From positions 8,344,501-8,408,500 of the forward strand of contig NZ_CP064703.1 of NCBI RefSeq assembly GCF_023101085.1: a stretch of DNA of 64,000 bases. The letters are read 5' to 3'. Positions 1-8,585 of this stretch are shown here, in pieces. The translations under genes were made by a program, and so were the position numbers. A model generated the notes under the pieces. That model saw only the letters and a list, made by a program, of their open reading frames with translations. It had not been told where the DNA came from and made no database searches. Position 1 is the stretch's first letter. Every line of letters begins with the position of its first letter. The stretch is from Bradyrhizobium sp. 170. GTDB lineage: Bacteria > Pseudomonadota > Alphaproteobacteria > Rhizobiales > Xanthobacteraceae.

Positions 1-945
1 CAGATCATTCTCATGAACGGCCCGATGTATCACTCGGCGCCGAATTCCTATGGCATGCTGGCGTTCCGCAGCGGCTGCACAATCGTGCTCGAACCGCGCT
101 TCGATCCCGAGGACATGCTGCAACTGATCGAGCGGCATCGCGTCACACACCAGCACATGGTGCCGACGATGTTCGTCCGCCTGCTGCGACTGCCGGATGA
201 GGTGAAGCGGCGCTACGATTTGTCGTCGCTGCGCTTCATCGTGCACGGGGCGGCCCCCTGCCCGCCGCAGGTCAAGCGCGCCATGATCGAGTGGTGGGGA
301 CCGGTCATCAACGAATATTTCGGCTCGACCGAAACCGGAATCCCGGTATGGCATTCGGCCGAGGAGGCGCTGGCGAAACCCGGCACCGTCGGTCGCGCCA
401 TCGAAGGTGGCATCGTCAGGATCTTCCGCCCGGACGGTTCGCTGTGCGACGTCAACGAACCCGGCGAAATCTTCATGCGGCAGATGTCGGTGCCGGATTT
501 CGACTATCACGGCAAGGCCGAGGCTCGCGCTGAAGCAGGCCGCGACGGCCTCGTCAGCGTCGGCGACGTCGGTTACCTCGATGAAGACGGCTATCTGTTC
601 CTGTGCGACCGCAAGCGCGACATGGTGATCTCCGGCGGCGTCAACATCTATCCCGCCGAGATCGAGAACGCGCTGATCGGCATGGACGGCGTGCGCGACT
701 GCGCGGTGTTCGGCGTCCCCGACGACGAGTTCGGCGAGCGGCTGTTTGCCTGCATCGAGCCGGAGGCGGATGCCGCACTGTCGCCGGGCGCCGTGCAGGA
801 GTTCTTGCGCGGACGTCTCGCCAACTTCAAGGTGCCAAAGGACATCCAGTTCATGGACGCGATGCCCCGCGAAGCCACTGGCAAGATTTTCAAGCGCAAG
901 CTGCGCGATCTCCATGCCGAAGGTAGGCTGCGTGCGATTGGGTGA
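1..945 (+). CDS. AMP-dependent acyl-CoA synthetase, C-terminal part (5' truncated by window)
   Basis: The reading frame is open from the first base, so the gene starts outside the window; the Met at 13 is internal. The visible part has the adenylate-forming A5-like motif YFGSTETG, the hinge region ending in GDVGYLDEDGYLFLCDRKRD, the ISGGVNIYPAEIE motif, and the C-terminal catalytic lysine motif ATGKIFKRKL. By family knowledge it activates a carboxylic acid to its acyl-CoA through an acyl-AMP. The substrate cannot be read from sequence. It resembles the synthetases at 13605 and 61771 in this window but is not a close copy. Its neighbours (DUF2855 protein, FAD monooxygenase) run the same way and might form a catabolic set, which is inference. 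Confidence 0.9.
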   Translation, partial: QIILMNGPMYHSAPNSYGMLAFRSGCTIVLEPRFDPEDMLQLIERHRVTHQHMVPTMFVRLLRLPDEVKRRYDLSSLRFIVHGAAPCPPQVKRAMIEWWGPVINEYFGSTETGIPVWHSAEEALAKPGTVGRAIEGGIVRIFRPDGSLCDVNEPGEIFMRQMSVPDFDYHGKAEARAEAGRDGLVSVGDVGYLDEDGYLFLCDRKRDMVISGGVNIYPAEIENALIGMDGVRDCAVFGVPDDEFGERLFACIEPEADAALSPGAVQEFLRGRLANFKVPKDIQFMDAMPREATGKIFKRKLRDLHAEGRLRAIG

Positions 946-967
946 GGGATACGTTCCGCACTCTCCG

Positions 968-1079
968 CGTCATTGCGAGCGAAGCGAAGCAATCCATAGC
1001 GCCACACGCGGAGGCATGGATTGCTTCGTCGCTGCGCTCCCTTGCGCAAACGCTTCGCGTTTGTCGCAGGCAATGACGG
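968..1079. repeat. REP-like intergenic inverted repeat
   Basis: The left arm CGTCATTGCGAGCGAAGCGA, followed by AGCAATCCAT, is mirrored by ATGGATTGCTTCGTCGC and, at the far end, CAATGACG. The element lies between two same-strand genes and could fold into a long hairpin. I know similar GCGAGCGAAGCGAAGCAATCC elements as dispersed repeats in Bradyrhizobium genomes. A role as mRNA-end stabiliser or terminator is inference. Confidence 0.7.
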
Positions 1080-1200
1080 AACCGGCGATTGCGGGCATTC
1101 CTGCATGAAATCCGAACAGCGTTTTAAACATCATTGCTGTTGCAAAACGGTCATCGGACGGCGCAAAGATCGCTGCATGTAAGAAGCAGGGATCGAAACA

Positions 1201-2286
1201 ATGCAAGCCACCGACTTCATCGTTGCCCGCAATGATCTTCAGCAATGCAAGGTAATCGAGACGCAACTGCCTGACGCAACTGCACTGCCCGATGAAGCGC
1301 TGCTGGTGAAGGTCACCCGCTTCGCCTTCACCGCCAATAACATCACTTATGCCGTGCTCGGCGATCGTCTGAAGTATTGGCAGCTGTTTCCGGCGCCCGA
1401 AGGTTTCGGCAACGTCCCGGTATGGGGATTTGGCGAGGTGATTGCCTCGAAGCATCCTGCCATTGCCGCAGGCGAAACGCTGTTCGGCTATTTTCCGATG
1501 GCGACGCATCTTGTGATCGAAGCCGCGGACGTCAGCAAGCGCGGCCTACGCGATGGCGCCGCGCACCGGCAAGGCGTGGCGCCGGTCTACAACGCCTATG
1601 CGCGCGTTAGCGGCGATCCGGCGTTTACCGGCAAGCAGGGCGACTATCAGGCGCTGCTGCGACCGCTGTTCATGCTGTCGTTCCTGGTCGATGACTTTCT
1701 CGCCGAGAATGAATTCTATGGCGCAAAGCGCGTGATGCTCTCCTCGGCCTCCAGCAAGACCGCCTATGGCCTTGCGCATCTTGTGCACGCGAGAGGCATC
1801 AAGGTGATCGGCCTGACTTCGGCCGGCAATAGCGAGTTCGTCAAATCGCTCGGCTGCTACGACGACGTTGTGACCTATGACCGTGTGAACTCGATGGCGG
1901 CGGACCTGCCCGTGGCGTATGTCGACATGGCGGGCAACAGTTCCTTGCGCGAACAACTGCACCGGCATTTCGGCGAGCAGATGAAATACTCCGGCCGGGT
2001 CGGGCTAACCCATCGCAGCACGGCGGCCGACGAGCCGGAATTGCCGGGCGCGAAGCCGAGTTGGTTCTTCGCGCCGGACCAGATCCGCAAGCGGGCCAAG
2101 GAATGGGGACCGGGCGGCGTCGACATGCGGTTTGGCGCCGCATGGTCAGGCTTCGTCCCGAGGCTGGATCAGTGGGTGAAAGTGAGCGAGAGCCACGGGC
2201 CTGCGGCCGTTCAACGCGCCTATCTTGATACCCTCAACGGCCGCGTGCCGCCGGATCAGGGGCTTATCCTCTCTCTATCGGAATAG
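1201..2286 (+). CDS. DUF2855 family protein
   Basis: This is a 361-residue protein that I recognise as DUF2855 from its N-terminal part (FAFTANNITYAVLGD) and its length. The middle (SSASSKTAYGLAHLVHARG, then VIGLTSAGN) resembles the nucleotide-binding fold of quinone-oxidoreductase-like medium-chain dehydrogenases, so an NAD(P)-dependent role is possible. No catalytic activity is established for the family as far as I know. The ATG at 1201 follows a gap holding the REP-like repeat. It sits between an acyl-CoA synthetase and a flavin monooxygenase in the same direction. Confidence 0.8.
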   Translation: MQATDFIVARNDLQQCKVIETQLPDATALPDEALLVKVTRFAFTANNITYAVLGDRLKYWQLFPAPEGFGNVPVWGFGEVIASKHPAIAAGETLFGYFPMATHLVIEAADVSKRGLRDGAAHRQGVAPVYNAYARVSGDPAFTGKQGDYQALLRPLFMLSFLVDDFLAENEFYGAKRVMLSSASSKTAYGLAHLVHARGIKVIGLTSAGNSEFVKSLGCYDDVVTYDRVNSMAADLPVAYVDMAGNSSLREQLHRHFGEQMKYSGRVGLTHRSTAADEPELPGAKPSWFFAPDQIRKRAKEWGPGGVDMRFGAAWSGFVPRLDQWVKVSESHGPAAVQRAYLDTLNGRVPPDQGLILSLSE

Positions 2287-2382
2287 GCGGCATCTCCCCG
2301 CGCCCTTTCTGCGCCGTCCCGGTTGGGTATAGGCTCGAAGGACAGGGAACGCCGCGCAGACGGCTGGTGACGGGAAACGCTC

Positions 2383-4143
2383 ATGCTCGACAGAACGGAC
2401 GACAGTTCGGTAGCCGCGGACAATTGGCTCGCGCAGTTCGAGGAGGCGCTGGCGAAACCCGATGAAGCCTTGCTGAAGACGCTGTTCCATCCCGACAGCT
2501 ACTGGCGCGACGTGCTGGCGCTGAGCTGGAACATTCAAACGCTGAACGGCAGAGAGGCCATCCTGAAGGCGCTGCCGCCACTGGCCCGCAGCGCTGAGCC
2601 GAGCGCCTTTGCCATTGCGCCCGATCGCGCCGCGCCGCGCAAGGTGATGCGCGCCGGCACCAATGCGATCGAGGCGATCTTCAAATTCGAAACCAAAGTC
2701 GGGCGCGGCAGCGGCATCATCCGGCTGATTCCGGATGCGGACGACGGCAACCGCCTCAAGGCCTGGACGCTGCTGACCGAGCTTGGCGAACTCAAGGGTT
2801 TTGAGGAACAACTCGGCGTCGCGCGCCCGCGTGGCAATGCCTATTCGCGCGATTTTCGTGGCCCCAACTGGCTCGACCTGCGCAAGGCCTCCGCCGAATA
2901 TGCCGGCCGCGACCCGACCGTCCTCGTCATCGGCGGCGGACAATCCGGTCTTTCCATTGCCGCGCGGCTGAAGCAGTTGAACGTCGATACGCTGATCGTC
3001 GATCGTGAGAAGCGCATCGGCGACAACTGGCGCAAGCGCTACCACGCGCTGACGCTGCATAATCAAGTGCAGGTCAACCACCTGCCCTATTTGCATTTCC
3101 CGCCGAACTGGCCGACCTACATCCCGAAGGACAAGCTCGCAAACTGGTTCGAAGCCTATGTCGAGGCCATGGAGCTGAACTTCTGGACCGAGACCGAGTT
3201 CGAGGGCGGCACCTATGATGAGAAGGAAGGCCGCTGGACGGTGACGCTGCGCCGCGCCGACGGAGCTAAGCGTACCATGCATCCGCGCCATGTCGTGCTG
3301 GCGACCGGCGTCAGCGGCATTCCGAGCGTGCCTGACATCCCCGGCCTTAAAGGTTTCGCCGGCAAGGTGATGCATTCCAGCCAGTATGACGACGGCGAGA
3401 ACTGGAAGGGCAAGCGCGCGATCGTGATCGGCACCGGCAACAGCGGCCACGACATCGCGCAGGACCTGCATTCCAGCGGCGCTGACGTCACGCTGTTCCA
3501 GCGCTCTTCCACGCTGATCGTCAGCATCGAGCCATCGGCGCAGCTGGTCTACGCGCCCTATAACGAGGGCACGCTGGAGGATAACGACCTGATCGCAACC
3601 TCGATGCCGCTCAAGCTGGCGCGCAAGAGCCACGCGCTGACGGCGGAAAAATCCAAGGCGCTCGACAAGGAATTGCTCGATGGCCTGGAGCGCGTCGGTT
3701 TCAAGCTCGATTTCGGCGAAGACAATACCGGCTGGCAGTTCAAATATCTCACGCGCGGCGGCGGCTATTATTTCAACGTCGGCTGCTCCGATCTCATCGT
3801 CAAAGGCGATATCGCGCTCAGGCAATTCGCCGATATCGACACGTTCACGGCCGGCGGCGCGAGGATGAAAAGCGGCGAGACTGTCGCCGCCGACCTCGTC
3901 GTGCTGGCGACCGGCTACAAGCGCCAGGAAGAGCTGGTGCGAAAGCTGTTCGGCGCGTTGGTCGAAAAGCGCGTCGGCACGATCTGGGGATTTGGCGAGG
4001 CCCAGGAGTTGCGCAACATTTACACCCGCACCGGCCAGCCGGGCCTCTGGCTGATCGCCGGCGGCCTCGCGCAATGCCGCATCGGCTCAAAGCACCTGGC
4101 GCTGCAGATCAAGGCGATCGAGGAGGGGCTGCTGCAGCGCTGA
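2383..4143 (+). CDS. NTF2-like/flavin-containing monooxygenase fusion
   Basis: A 586-residue protein. Residues 1 to about 130 look like a SnoaL/NTF2-like domain. The rest is a two-dinucleotide-domain monooxygenase: FAD-binding GGGQSG near residue 184, IGDNWRKRYHALTLH after it, the NADP-binding GTGNSGHDIA near residue 350, and the late ATGYKRQ motif. Expected chemistry is NADPH-dependent oxygenation (FMO or Baeyer-Villiger type). The substrate is unknown. I picked the ATG at 2383 because the N-terminal domain needs it. The fused NTF2 domain could help bind substrate or form dimers, which is inference. Confidence 0.88.
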   Translation: MLDRTDDSSVAADNWLAQFEEALAKPDEALLKTLFHPDSYWRDVLALSWNIQTLNGREAILKALPPLARSAEPSAFAIAPDRAAPRKVMRAGTNAIEAIFKFETKVGRGSGIIRLIPDADDGNRLKAWTLLTELGELKGFEEQLGVARPRGNAYSRDFRGPNWLDLRKASAEYAGRDPTVLVIGGGQSGLSIAARLKQLNVDTLIVDREKRIGDNWRKRYHALTLHNQVQVNHLPYLHFPPNWPTYIPKDKLANWFEAYVEAMELNFWTETEFEGGTYDEKEGRWTVTLRRADGAKRTMHPRHVVLATGVSGIPSVPDIPGLKGFAGKVMHSSQYDDGENWKGKRAIVIGTGNSGHDIAQDLHSSGADVTLFQRSSTLIVSIEPSAQLVYAPYNEGTLEDNDLIATSMPLKLARKSHALTAEKSKALDKELLDGLERVGFKLDFGEDNTGWQFKYLTRGGGYYFNVGCSDLIVKGDIALRQFADIDTFTAGGARMKSGETVAADLVVLATGYKRQEELVRKLFGALVEKRVGTIWGFGEAQELRNIYTRTGQPGLWLIAGGLAQCRIGSKHLALQIKAIEEGLLQR

Positions 4144-4158
4144 CGCCAGCGCTGCCGC

Positions 4159-4680
4159 TCACCATTCGCCGTGATCGAGAATTTGCCGGGCAAGGAAGGA
4201 TTCCGCCCGGCGCCAGGCCTCGTCATTGTCGCCGCGGAAGCTGATATAGCGATCAAACACGACTTTCCGCGCTTTCACGTCGATGACGTCGAATTTCGCC
4301 TGCTGTATCAGCGTGCTCATCTTGTGAAAGCGGCCAATCAATAGATGGGTGGCGCCGGCCTCCTTCGCCTTGCCAAGCAGTTGACCGTCATGGATGTCGC
4401 CCACCGAGCAGGCGTTTGGCGGACATTCAAGCGCTGCATTCGCTATCTTTCCGCTCGCTACCAGATCGCTGCGCAACGCGGCTTCGAATTCACGCAGCCG
4501 CCGGCGATGGTCGGCGCTTTGATCGATCACCTCACCCGAGGTGTCGACATAGTGGATTTCGGCGACGGCGAGCACGAGCGTCGGCGCCTGCGCCCGACCT
4601 TGCCGGACAGAACAGGCGCAGACAACAGTGGCGGCGGTCAAAGCGAGGCTCAACATCCGTAGTTTCATCAGATTTTCCAT
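4159..4680 (-). CDS. DUF3280/DUF2380-type secreted protein (copy 2)
   Basis: A 173-residue protein with a signal peptide (hydrophobic segment, then ACSVRQGRAQA, possibly a lipoprotein Cys). The body matches the DUF3280/DUF2380 type: LAVAEIHYVDTSGEV, a block predicted to bind or sense something (ALECPPNACSVGD), then THLLIGRFHKMS. It has the same architecture as the gene just upstream on this strand (4721), with a cysteine-containing block in the same place, so the two look like a tandem duplication. AAAGGA lies ahead of the ATG. Function is unknown. In Bradyrhizobium I recall such genes near PQQ-alcohol-dehydrogenase regulatory clusters, but no dehydrogenase is visible here. Confidence 0.75.
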   Translation of the reverse strand: MENLMKLRMLSLALTAATVVCACSVRQGRAQAPTLVLAVAEIHYVDTSGEVIDQSADHRRRLREFEAALRSDLVASGKIANAALECPPNACSVGDIHDGQLLGKAKEAGATHLLIGRFHKMSTLIQQAKFDVIDVKARKVVFDRYISFRGDNDEAWRRAESFLARQILDHGEW

Positions 4681-4720
4681 CGCAAATGGTTCCTTTGCAA
4701 CTTGCGTCTCGTTCTGGCAA

Positions 4721-5245
4721 CTATTTCACTTGCACCAGCAGACGGTTCTCGATCAGCCACCGCGCCCCGCGGCTCCAGGCCACGTTGGCGCCCATCCGCA
4801 GGTCGGTCTGCGCGACCGCGACGATCGCGCCGGATCTGGCATCGCGGAGCTTGTAAGTGACCGCGTATTCCATTCGGGTGATGCGCGTGACGATCCCGAT
4901 CATCGACTGATCTGCGCCGAGGCCGGCGGCGATCCGGGCGTCGCAGCCGTCGCAATCGCGCAACTTGCCTGCTTTCGCCGCCTGGTCGTTCGCAGCGCCG
5001 ACGTCGACCAGTTGGTAGCGCCCGGATGCCGCGATCAGCCGACGGGCTTCCTCCGTCGACAGCCGCAATTGCTCGCGGTCGATGTCATCAGGGGGAACGT
5101 AGGCGGCCCCGGCGCTGAAATCCTCCAGCTCGAACGGAAACACCGCAATCTTGATCGGCGACGGCGCGGCCGTCTCGGCGGCCCCAGCCGCCGCGAGCGC
5201 TGCAAGCACCATTGCCGGTGCGAGGATAAGGGCGATGGAGCGCAT
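4721..5245 (-). CDS. DUF3280/DUF2380-type secreted protein (copy 1)
   Basis: A 174-residue protein with a clear signal peptide ending near AGAAETA. The mature part has IAVFPFELEDFSAGAAY, a CDGCDARIAAGLGAD block and a final RGARWLIENRLL. The fold of the family suggests a curli- or TolB-like periplasmic domain, but no activity is known to me. GAGGTGATCC precedes the ATG. It is divergent from the sensor kinase at 5421 and shares a gap with it that contains three hairpins. It is probably cotranscribed with the paralogue at 4159 (40-base gap). Confidence 0.75.
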   Translation of the reverse strand: MRSIALILAPAMVLAALAAAGAAETAAPSPIKIAVFPFELEDFSAGAAYVPPDDIDREQLRLSTEEARRLIAASGRYQLVDVGAANDQAAKAGKLRDCDGCDARIAAGLGADQSMIGIVTRITRMEYAVTYKLRDARSGAIVAVAQTDLRMGANVAWSRGARWLIENRLLVQVK

Positions 5246-5310
5246 GGATCACCTCGGAACTGCCAACTCAGAACTACCTTAATCGTTGCGACATCGCCCT
5301 ATCTGCTGCC

Positions 5311-5356
5311 CTGCCGAAACGGCAGCCTTCCCTGAAAGGGCCGGGTGAAATACCCG
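5311..5356. promoter_or_regulatory. Three consecutive short palindromes in a divergent promoter region
   Basis: Within 46 bases stand CTGCCG-AAA-CGGCAG (5311-5325), CCCT-GAA-AGGG (5330-5340) and CGGGT-GAAAT-ACCCG (5342-5356). All have perfect arms and A-rich centres. They lie between the start of the DUF3280 gene (5245) and the sensor kinase (5421). They may be operator sites for the adjacent response regulator, or RNA hairpins in the kinase leader. The sequence alone cannot decide. Confidence 0.45.
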
Positions 5357-5420
5357 ATCTTGTCCTGTCGCTCTTGCCCCGCTTCCTTCCCGGCGAAATT
5401 TGCCTCACTATTCGAAGCTG

Positions 5421-6836
5421 ATGGAAGGAAGCTTAGGGGGAAGCTTGCGACAGGCATCCAACTCCGTGGCGAGCCGCCCGCCCGCCATCGATCTGAAGCT
5501 GCGGCTGGCGTTACGCGTCGCGGCGCTCGCTGGCCTTTGCTTCATTGCCGTCGCGGCCTACGCCTTGTTTGACAGCGACCGTGCCGCGAAGGCCAAAGCA
5601 AGCCGTATCGCCGAGATCGTGGCCCGGGATATCTCGTTGCAGCAATCGCGGGCGCAATGGGTCTCGGTGTCCATCAACACAACGCCGGATTTGCAGGGGA
5701 TCGCGGCGCTGATGGAGCCGGGGCTCTGCATCGCCTACCGCGACAACGCCGGCGCGTTTCGGCAAGGAGTCTGCAGCGGGGCGCTCGCCGACGAAATCGC
5801 CGCGCCCGAAATCTTCGCGTCGCTCTACCGCGCCATCTTTCGTCCGGGTGAACCGGTCTCGATGCCGGTCGTCGTGGCGGGCAGTGCCCGGGGCATGGCA
5901 ATCGCGACCTTCGACCCCGCCACCCAGATCGGCCAGAGCTGGCGCGAGGCGAGCCGGCTGCTCTCCATCATGGCGTTTGCGCTGGCAGGGCTATGTGTTG
6001 CGGTCTATGCCGCGCTGGCGCGCGCGCTGCGGCCGACCCAGGCGATTAGCGCTGGGCTGAACCAGCTTGCGGCCAACGACCTTTCCGCGCGCCTGCCCCG
6101 TTTCGATCTCGCGGAACTGTCTGTCATCTCCGGCGTCTTCAACACCCTTGCCGAGCGGCTGCAGACCACCCTCGCCGAACGCAACGCCCTGACGCGAAAG
6201 CTGATCGAAGTGCAGGACGAGGAGCGGCGCCATCTTGCACGCGAGTTGCACGACGAATTCGGCCAGTCGCTTTCCGCCATCGCGGCGCAGGCTGCCGCCG
6301 CCGCCCATACCGCGGAGCGCGAATGCCCGCCACTCTACGAGGAATGCCGGGGCATCTCGCGCACGACGGCGCATATGATGGAAACCCTGCGCGGCGCGCT
6401 GGTGCGCCTGCGTCCGCCCGATGTCGACGAACTCGGCCTCACCCTCAGCCTCGAAAGCCTGGTGGCGAGCTGGAACGGTTTTGAGAAGGGCCGCACCCGG
6501 TTTGAGATTGCCGTCATTGGCGAGGCCGACGATTTGCCGCCCGGCGTCAGCGCCAGTCTTTATCGGATCGCGCAGGAGGCCATCACCAACGCGGCAAAGC
6601 ACGCGCAGGCCCGGCACGTGCAGCTGCGTCTCGAGGCCGGGGACGCCGACATCGTCCTGACCGTCGAGGACGACGGCGAAGTCGCCGGCGCCAGCCTCAC
6701 GCCAAAAGCCGGCATGGGACTGCTCGGCATGCAGGAGCGCGTGGTTTCGCTCGGAGGGACCTTGCAATTCGAGCGGCGCGAGGCGGGCGGCGCCCGGCTT
6801 GTTGCGCGCATTCCCACCATGCGGGCGGAGCCTTAG
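5421..6836 (+). CDS. NarL-type sensor histidine kinase (HisKA_3)
   Basis: Membrane kinase of about 471 residues. It has an N-terminal transmembrane helix (LALRVAALAGLCFIAVAAYA), a periplasmic stretch of some 110 residues, a second helix (LLSIMAFALAGLCVAVYAAL), a HAMP linker, then the HisKA_3 phosphoacceptor motif RELHDEFGQ with His near residue 277, and a HATPase domain (EAITNAAKHAQ, VEDDG, GMGLLGMQER). The start is uncertain: ATG 5421 lacks a clear ribosome site, and TTG 5400 and GTG 5466 are alternatives. It overlaps the regulator's operon by position (2-base gap) and should phosphorylate it. Confidence 0.9.
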   Translation: MEGSLGGSLRQASNSVASRPPAIDLKLRLALRVAALAGLCFIAVAAYALFDSDRAAKAKASRIAEIVARDISLQQSRAQWVSVSINTTPDLQGIAALMEPGLCIAYRDNAGAFRQGVCSGALADEIAAPEIFASLYRAIFRPGEPVSMPVVVAGSARGMAIATFDPATQIGQSWREASRLLSIMAFALAGLCVAVYAALARALRPTQAISAGLNQLAANDLSARLPRFDLAELSVISGVFNTLAERLQTTLAERNALTRKLIEVQDEERRHLARELHDEFGQSLSAIAAQAAAAAHTAERECPPLYEECRGISRTTAHMMETLRGALVRLRPPDVDELGLTLSLESLVASWNGFEKGRTRFEIAVIGEADDLPPGVSASLYRIAQEAITNAAKHAQARHVQLRLEAGDADIVLTVEDDGEVAGASLTPKAGMGLLGMQERVVSLGGTLQFERREAGGARLVARIPTMRAEP

Positions 6837-6838
6837 CC

Positions 6839-7519
6839 ATGGCAGCCTTAGACTTGGCGGACACCGCAGGCCGCACGCGCGTGATGCTGGCGGACGACCA
6901 TGCCATCGTGCGCGAGGGCTATCGCTCGCTGTTACAGAAGCAGGATCGCCTCCAGGTCGTTGCTGAAGCCGACAACGGGGCCGACGCCTATCGCGTCTAC
7001 AAGGAAGCCAGGCCCGACCTCGTCATCATGGACCTGTCGATGCCGGGCATTGGCGGAGTCGAGGCGATCAGGCGGATCCGGCAATGGGACAAGTCCGCGC
7101 GCATCCTCGTATTCACGATGCACCAGAGCGCCGCCTATGCGGTGCAGGCGATCAAGGCCGGCGCACGCGGCTATGTCACCAAGAGCAACCCGCCCGAGGC
7201 GCTGCTGCGCGCGATCACCGAGGTCATGGCCGGGCGCATCGCGCTCAGCCCCGACATCGACCACGAACTCGCCCTCAACAGCCTCGCCGGCGAGCCTTCG
7301 GCGATCGATGCGCTGAGCGCACGGGAATTCGAGATCCTGCGCATGCTGCTGGCGGAGAAATCCGTGGACGAGATCGCAAACACGCTGCATATCAGCGTCA
7401 AGACCGCAGCCAACACGCGCTATCATATCCGCTCCAAGCTCGGCGTCGCCTCCGACATCGAACTGGTACGCCTGGCGCTTCGCCAGCGGATCATCGCGGC
7501 GGAGGATATGGGGAGCTAG
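6839..7519 (+). CDS. NarL/FixJ-family response regulator
   Basis: 226 residues: receiver domain with phosphoacceptor Asp in LVIMDLSMPG (residue 65), the switch Thr/Lys region (FTMHQS, VTKSNPP), then a LuxR-type helix-turn-helix (LSAREFEILRMLLAEKS ... ISVKTAANTRYHIRSKLG). Gene follows its kinase with a 2-base gap, so translation is probably coupled. Likely targets are its own divergent promoter region and the downstream NHL gene. That is inference. Confidence 0.93.
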   Translation: MAALDLADTAGRTRVMLADDHAIVREGYRSLLQKQDRLQVVAEADNGADAYRVYKEARPDLVIMDLSMPGIGGVEAIRRIRQWDKSARILVFTMHQSAAYAVQAIKAGARGYVTKSNPPEALLRAITEVMAGRIALSPDIDHELALNSLAGEPSAIDALSAREFEILRMLLAEKSVDEIANTLHISVKTAANTRYHIRSKLGVASDIELVRLALRQRIIAAEDMGS

Positions 7520-7613
7520 TCTGGAAGAAACGTGCCATGCGCAAATCCCACTCGTGCTTCGGACAGGTCTCTGCAACACTCCCGCCAACAAAATATCAAA
7601 TGGGGAGAAACGC

Positions 7614-8585
7614 ATGTCGACCATTCTCGGCTCGGGCGAGCACCGCTACCGCGTGGTGGAGAATTTTGCCAAGCTGCCTGACGGCTGGAGCCTGACCGAC
7701 GCCGCTTCGGTCGCGGTCGACAGCAAGGACCGCATCTACGTCTTCAACCGCGGCGACCATCCGATGGTGGTGCTGGACCGCGAGGGAAATTTCATCACGA
7801 GCTGGGGCGAAGGCCTGTTCAACCGCGCCCACGGCCTGCACATCGACGCCGACGACAATCTCTATTGCACCGATGACGGCGACCACACCGTGCGCAAGTG
7901 CACGACCGACGGCAAGGTGCTGCTGACGATCGGCATCCCGAACAAGCCGGCACTGTTCATGAGCGGCGAGCCGTTTCACCGCTGTACCCATACGGCGCTG
8001 TCGCCGAAGGGCGAGATCTATGTCTCGGACGGCTACGGCAATGCCTGCGTCCACAAATATTCGCCTGATGGAAAGCTGCTGAAAACCTGGGGCGCGCCCG
8101 GCACCGATCCCGGCCAGTTCAACATCGTCCACAACATCGCAACCGATGCCGACGGCTGGGTTTATGTCGCCGACCGCGAGAACCACCGCGTGCAGGTGTT
8201 CGACGGCGACGGCAAATACGAGACGCAGTGGAACTTTCTGCACCGGCCCTGCGCGCTGTGCCGCTGCGGTAGCGGCAAGCAGCCGACCTTCATTGTCGGC
8301 GAACTCGGGCCCGGCATGGCCGTCAATCGCAAGGTGCCCAATCTCGGCCCAAGGCTTTCGATCGTGGATTCAAAAGGCAAGCGCATCGCCCGCCTCGGCG
8401 GTGAGAACGGCCCGGGGCTGGAGGCCGGCAAATTCCTCGCGCCCCACGGCATCGCGATGGATTCGAGGGGCGACATCTATGTCGGCGAAGTCGGCGTCAC
8501 CGACTGGAAGACCAGTTTTCCGGATACGCCGATGCCACCGGAGGTTCGGGTGAGCCGCTGCCTGCAGAAGCTGGAGAAGATCTAG
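7614..8585 (+). CDS. NHL-repeat beta-propeller protein, peptidyl-amidating-lyase-like
   Basis: 323 residues from the ATG at 7614, which has GGGGAG seven bases ahead; an upstream in-frame GTG (7554) has no such signal. At least four NHL blades are visible, for example DSKDRIYVFNRGDHPM, DADDNLYCTDDGDHTVRKC, DADGWVYVADRENHRVQVF and DSRGDIYVGEV. Homologues are often labelled peptidyl-alpha-hydroxyglycine alpha-amidating lyase-like, but that activity is not shown for bacterial members to my knowledge. No signal peptide is seen. It follows the two-component genes in the same direction and may be part of their output. Confidence 0.8.
   Translation: MSTILGSGEHRYRVVENFAKLPDGWSLTDAASVAVDSKDRIYVFNRGDHPMVVLDREGNFITSWGEGLFNRAHGLHIDADDNLYCTDDGDHTVRKCTTDGKVLLTIGIPNKPALFMSGEPFHRCTHTALSPKGEIYVSDGYGNACVHKYSPDGKLLKTWGAPGTDPGQFNIVHNIATDADGWVYVADRENHRVQVFDGDGKYETQWNFLHRPCALCRCGSGKQPTFIVGELGPGMAVNRKVPNLGPRLSIVDSKGKRIARLGGENGPGLEAGKFLAPHGIAMDSRGDIYVGEVGVTDWKTSFPDTPMPPEVRVSRCLQKLEKI

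Noticed and set aside
2275..4074. 599-codon open frame antisense to the flavin monooxygenase
   Set aside because: It is a shadow of the plus-strand gene, whose FAD and NADP motifs are clear; the antisense translation has no recognisable motif.
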